Below, piece by piece: positions 61,344 through 64,000 of a stretch of 64,000 bases of DNA. The position numbers and the translations under genes are program-made. Position 1 is the first letter of the stretch. Each line of letters starts with the position of its first letter. The DNA is taken from assembly GCF_041435335.1 (NCBI RefSeq), contig NZ_CP108430.1, positions 4,557,501 through 4,621,500 on the forward strand. The letters run 5' to 3'. The stretch comes from Streptomyces sp. NBC_01283. Lineage in GTDB: Bacteria; Actinomycetota; Actinomycetes; Streptomycetales; Streptomycetaceae. The notes beneath the pieces were generated by a model. The model saw only the letters and a list, made by a program, of their open reading frames with translations, did no database searches and was not told where the DNA came from.

Positions 61344-62240
61344 TCAGATGAGCTGAGCGGTCCTGACGACCACGGTCACCAGGATGACGACCAGCACCAC
61401 GGCACAGGTCCCCCATTGCACGAGCGTCCGCCGCTCGCGGGGCGCGTGCACCATCCCGTACGCGATCGCGACACCGGCGACCAGACCGCCGACGTGCGCC
61501 TCCCAGGCGATGCCGCTCCAGGTGAAGGTGAAGAGCAGGTTCAGCGCGAGCAGCGCGATGACGGGACGCATGTCGTAGTTCAGGCGCCGCATCAGGACCG
61601 CCGTCGCGCCGAGCAGCCCGAAGATCGCCCCGGACGCCCCGAGCGAGGCCTGGTCCGGGGCCGCTACGACATACGTCAGTGCCCCGCCGGCCAGGCCGGA
61701 CAGCAGGTAGAGCGAGAGATAGCGGGCGCGGCCGAGCGCTGCTTCCAGAGGGGCGCCGAGCCACCACAGGCCGAGCATGTTGAACGCGATGTGCCAGACC
61801 TCCTGGTGCGTGAACATCGACGTGACCAGGCGGTACCACTGGCCTTCGGCGACGCCTTCGGTCGGCACGAAGGGTTCCGGCGGCCACGCCCCGATCAGGA
61901 CCAGCTCATTGACCAGGCGGTCGCCCATGGCGAGGACGGCGATGAACACCGCGACGTTCAGACCGAGCAGGATCTTGGTGACCAGACGCGGGTCGTCGGT
62001 GATCGAACCGCCCGCGAGCGTGCGCGGCTGGTTCGCGGTGGGCGCGTGGCCGGTGCCCGATCCCTCGCTCACGCACTCGGGGCACTGGAAGCCGACCGAG
62101 GCGCTGATCATGCACTCCGGGCAGATCGGACGCTCGCAGCGGGTGCAGCTGATGCCGGTCTCGCGGTCCGGATGCCGATAGCAGCCGGGGAGGCGCGATG
62201 CGTCCTTCGGCCCCTGCGGGCTGCCTGGTGCCTGGTCCAT
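61344..62240 (-). CDS. Rhomboid family intramembrane serine protease
   Basis: 298 residues. An N-terminal zinc-finger-like region with CYRHPDRETGISCTRC and CPEC pairs precedes six to seven transmembrane helices. Catalytic Ser in LGASGAIFGLLG near 202 and His in WEAHVGGLVAG near 254. It cuts membrane proteins within the bilayer. ATG at 62240 follows GAGGGGA. Confidence 0.93.
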   Translation of the reverse strand: MDQAPGSPQGPKDASRLPGCYRHPDRETGISCTRCERPICPECMISASVGFQCPECVSEGSGTGHAPTANQPRTLAGGSITDDPRLVTKILLGLNVAVFIAVLAMGDRLVNELVLIGAWPPEPFVPTEGVAEGQWYRLVTSMFTHQEVWHIAFNMLGLWWLGAPLEAALGRARYLSLYLLSGLAGGALTYVVAAPDQASLGASGAIFGLLGATAVLMRRLNYDMRPVIALLALNLLFTFTWSGIAWEAHVGGLVAGVAIAYGMVHAPRERRTLVQWGTCAVVLVVILVTVVVRTAQLI

Positions 62241-62294
62241 GGGGTCCCCTCAATTTCCGTACGAAGGCACGGCGACGCCCACGCGTGCGAACGC

Positions 62295-62330
62295 ACCGCC
62301 CCGCCCTTCCTTACGGATGAGCGGGGCGGT
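62295..62330 (-). terminator. Terminator after peptidylprolyl isomerase
   Basis: ACCGCCCCGC (62295-62304) with GCGGGGCGGT (62321-62330), 16-base loop, 28 bases after the stop on the minus strand. Confidence 0.7.
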
Positions 62331-62357
62331 TTGGTTCCCTGGTGGGATGCGCCGGTG

Positions 62358-62891
62358 TCAGGCGTCGCGGGTCTCGATGACGACGGACTCGATGACCACG
62401 TCGTTCACCGGGCGGTCGGTGCGCGGGTTGGTCTGCGTGGCCGCGATCTCGTCGACGACCTTCTGGCTCGCCGGGTCCGTGACCTCACCGAAGATGGTGT
62501 GCTTGCGGGTGAGCCAGGCGGTCGGGGAGACCGTCACGAAGAACTGGGAGCCGTTGGTGCCCGGGCCGGCGTTGGCCATGGCGAGCAGGTAGGGCTTGTC
62601 GAAGGCGAGGTCGGGGTGGAACTCGTCCGCGAACTCGTAGCCCGGGCCGCCCGTGCCGTTGCCCAGCGGGTCGCCGCCCTGGATCATGAAGCCGCTGATG
62701 ACGCGGTGGAAGACCGTGCCGTCGTAGAGCCGGTCCGTGGTCTTCTTGCCGGTCGCCGGGTGGACCCACTCACGCTCGCCCTGAGCGAGCTCGACAAAGT
62801 TCTTGACCGTCTTCGGCGTGTGGTTGGGGTGCAGCAGCACCTCGATGTCGCCTCGGTTGGTCTTCAGGGTGGCGTAAAGCTGCTCGGCCAC
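62358..62891 (-). CDS. Peptidylprolyl cis-trans isomerase, cyclophilin type
   Basis: 177 residues, a single cytoplasmic cyclophilin domain: FHRVISGFMIQGGDP, MANAGPGTNGSQFFVT and HTIFGEV cover the active site (catalytic Arg in FHRV). It speeds proline isomerisation in folding. GTG at 62891 has GGAAGG 6 bases upstream; GTG at 62918 is possible. Confidence 0.95.
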   Translation of the reverse strand: MAEQLYATLKTNRGDIEVLLHPNHTPKTVKNFVELAQGEREWVHPATGKKTTDRLYDGTVFHRVISGFMIQGGDPLGNGTGGPGYEFADEFHPDLAFDKPYLLAMANAGPGTNGSQFFVTVSPTAWLTRKHTIFGEVTDPASQKVVDEIAATQTNPRTDRPVNDVVIESVVIETRDA

Positions 62892-63141
62892 GGTCTGCCT
62901 TCCGTTGTCCTCTGTGACGTTCGATCCTCCCACGGACCGGATTGCGACGAGTAGTCACCGAGTGGGCGCGCGCCGCGACGATCCGTGGCATTGTCGGCAA
63001 AGCACTCCCCTTGTGCCGATTTGATCAGAATGATCGCACCCGGATGCCCGGCTGCGTCATGCCTCGGAGCGATCCGGAAGGCATGATCCTTGAAAGGGTG
63101 GAAAGGTGACATACCTATAAGCCACCGAGGAGGAGGATCCT

Positions 63142-63864
63142 GTGACCCGCATCGACAGCGTGCGCGCCGCGACCGGTTCGGCTAGGGACAGCGTGCGGCA
63201 TGCCGCGGAGGCGGTGGCCCCTTACGCCGGAACGGCCAAGGAGCAGGCCGTCCATTACGCGCACGAAAGCCGTGCCCGCCTCGCGCCCAAGGTGTCGCAG
63301 GCCGCCGAGCAAGCCCGTGTCCAGTACGGCGCTCACGTCGGCCCGCGCATCGAGCAGGCCCGTACGCATGTGCCGCCGAAGGTCGACCACGCCGCGCACG
63401 AAGCCGCTGTCCGCACCCGCAAGGCGGCCAAGCAGACCCGCAAGGCAGCCAAGCAGGCCGCCGACTACTCGAAGCCCCGGATCGAGCACGCCGTGGCCGT
63501 GGCTCAGCCCGTCCGCGACGAGGCGGCGTCCCGCGGGGCCGCGGCCCTCGCCGCGCTGCGCGGTGAGGTCACTCCCAAGGAGATCCAGCGGCTGGCCCGC
63601 AAGCACAACCGCCGGGCCCGCGCCGGACGCGTCGCCAAGGGCCTCGTGGTCCTGGGCGTCCTCGCGGGTGGCGCGGTGGCCGCCTGGAAGTGGTGGGACA
63701 AGCAGGCCAACCCGGACTGGCTCGTCGAGCCGCCGGCCGCGACCGAGGTCCCCGACAGCGCGCCGCTGACTTCGGTCGACGGCAGCGGTCAGGCCTCACT
63801 CGACCCCGAGGTCCAGGCCAAGCAGGCCGAGTCGGAAGCCTCGGAGCGCGACGACCTGCGCTGA
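63142..63864 (+). CDS. DUF5324 family protein
   Basis: 240 residues. N-terminal part (1-150) is a long Ala/His/Arg/Lys-rich helical region with repeats of TRKAAKQ, resembling an apolipoprotein-like amphipathic helix; one transmembrane helix (about 171-187, KGLVVLGVLAGGAVAAWKWW); acidic tail. This matches the Streptomyces DUF5324 family, function unknown. GTG with GAGGAGG upstream. A 10-bp tandem repeat covers the stop. The 250 bases upstream are divergent with the isomerase gene; I see only a GATCA/TGATC repeat at about 63025 there. Confidence 0.85.
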   Translation: MTRIDSVRAATGSARDSVRHAAEAVAPYAGTAKEQAVHYAHESRARLAPKVSQAAEQARVQYGAHVGPRIEQARTHVPPKVDHAAHEAAVRTRKAAKQTRKAAKQAADYSKPRIEHAVAVAQPVRDEAASRGAAALAALRGEVTPKEIQRLARKHNRRARAGRVAKGLVVLGVLAGGAVAAWKWWDKQANPDWLVEPPAATEVPDSAPLTSVDGSGQASLDPEVQAKQAESEASERDDLR

Positions 63865-63875
63865 CCTGCGCTGAC
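63856..63875 (+). repeat. 10-bp tandem repeat across the DUF5324 stop codon
   Basis: CTGCGCTGAC at 63856 and 63866. The stop TGA is 63862-63864 and is repeated 10 bases on. Confidence 0.7.
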
Positions 63876-63883
63876 CGTACTGA

Positions 63884-63937
63884 AAACGCCGTAGGGCGGG
63901 TGGTCCCCAGCTGGGGACCACCCGCCCTACGGCGTTT
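63884..63937. terminator. Bidirectional terminator, 27-bp perfect palindrome
   Basis: 63884-63910 and 63911-63937 are perfect inverted repeats with no spacer, between the DUF5324 gene and the 3' end of tRNA-Ala, 3 bases from the latter. Confidence 0.9.
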
Positions 63938-63940
63938 CTG

Positions 63941-64000
63941 TGGAGCCTAGGAGATTCGAACTCCTGACATCTGCCTTGCAAAGGCAGCGCTCTACCAACT
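63941..64000 (-). tRNA. tRNA-Ala (TGC), 5' part outside window
   Basis: 60 nt of the 3' part. Anticodon arm CTGCC-TTTGCAA-GGCAG gives TGC. T-arm AGGAG-TTCGAAT-CTCCT. The 3' acceptor strand ends AGGCTCC plus discriminator A; the following bases are CAG, so CCA is not encoded, unlike tRNA-Leu above. Confidence 0.92.

Overview
The window is a high-GC actinobacterial chromosome segment and is almost certainly Streptomyces. The signs are GTG and TTG starts, heavy ATGA/GTGA gene overlaps, class E sortases, CrgA, a mycothiol-dependent enzyme family, an AfsR/SARP regulator, a proteasome activator and an exact match to the Streptomyces ParB site GTTTCACGTGAAAC at 24868-24881. That site, many DnaA boxes and the fhaA-fhaB-pstP-rodA-pbpA-pknB cell-growth operon suggest the conserved core of the chromosome, probably not far from oriC. 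I see no insertion sequence, prophage, CRISPR array or biosynthetic gene cluster.

Layout. 1-12.5 kb: a truncated FadE-type acyl-CoA dehydrogenase, an M18 aminopeptidase, an AfsR/SARP-like regulator, a lipoprotein, a LOR-family protein, a carbon-nitrogen hydrolase, a maleylpyruvate isomerase-family protein, an MFS/GntR pair and a K15-type DD-peptidase. 12.5-16.2 kb: a branched-chain 2-oxoacid dehydrogenase operon (E1alpha, E1beta, E2). 16.5-24.9 kb: an orphan DevR-like response regulator next to a PPOX-fold gene with a DosR-like box, two divergent Ser/Thr kinases, the proteasome activator Bpa, a quinone oxidoreductase and a TrkA-type K+ channel whose start codon lies in parS. 24.9-27.5 kb: MoeA and a MobA-like nucleotidyltransferase. 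27.7-32.1 kb: a second 2-oxoacid dehydrogenase operon divergent from an Lrp/AsnC regulator.

32.1-42.8 kb is a phenylacetate catabolic island: a TetR (PaaR-like) regulator coupled to a 3-hydroxyacyl-CoA dehydrogenase, then divergent paaN, then paaABCDE. A TrmH-family methyltransferase and an HTTM/DUF5819 pair on the other strand interrupt it. PaaR-type operators of one sequence stand before paaN and paaA, and a one-mismatch copy stands before the second bkd operon. 42.9-47.4 kb: a further acyl-CoA dehydrogenase behind a KstR-like palindrome, a rhodanese, a J-domain protein, a DUF2252 protein and tRNA-Leu(CAG). 47.7-56.1 kb: the cell-wall growth/signalling operon. 56.3-60.7 kb: three class E sortases with a pabA/trpG-type amidotransferase and a 53-residue membrane protein inside the run, then a DUF881 protein. 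60.8-64 kb: crgA, a DnaA-box-rich intergenic region, rhomboid protease, cyclophilin, DUF5324 protein and a truncated tRNA-Ala(TGC).

The genes are mostly ordinary Streptomyces core genes. The points of interest are non-coding: parS at a gene overlap, DnaA boxes outside oriC, a small PaaR regulon that may include bkd, a DosR-like box beside an orphan response regulator, several apparently leaderless genes, and a recurrent pattern of short tandem repeats that reiterate the stop codon at gene ends.
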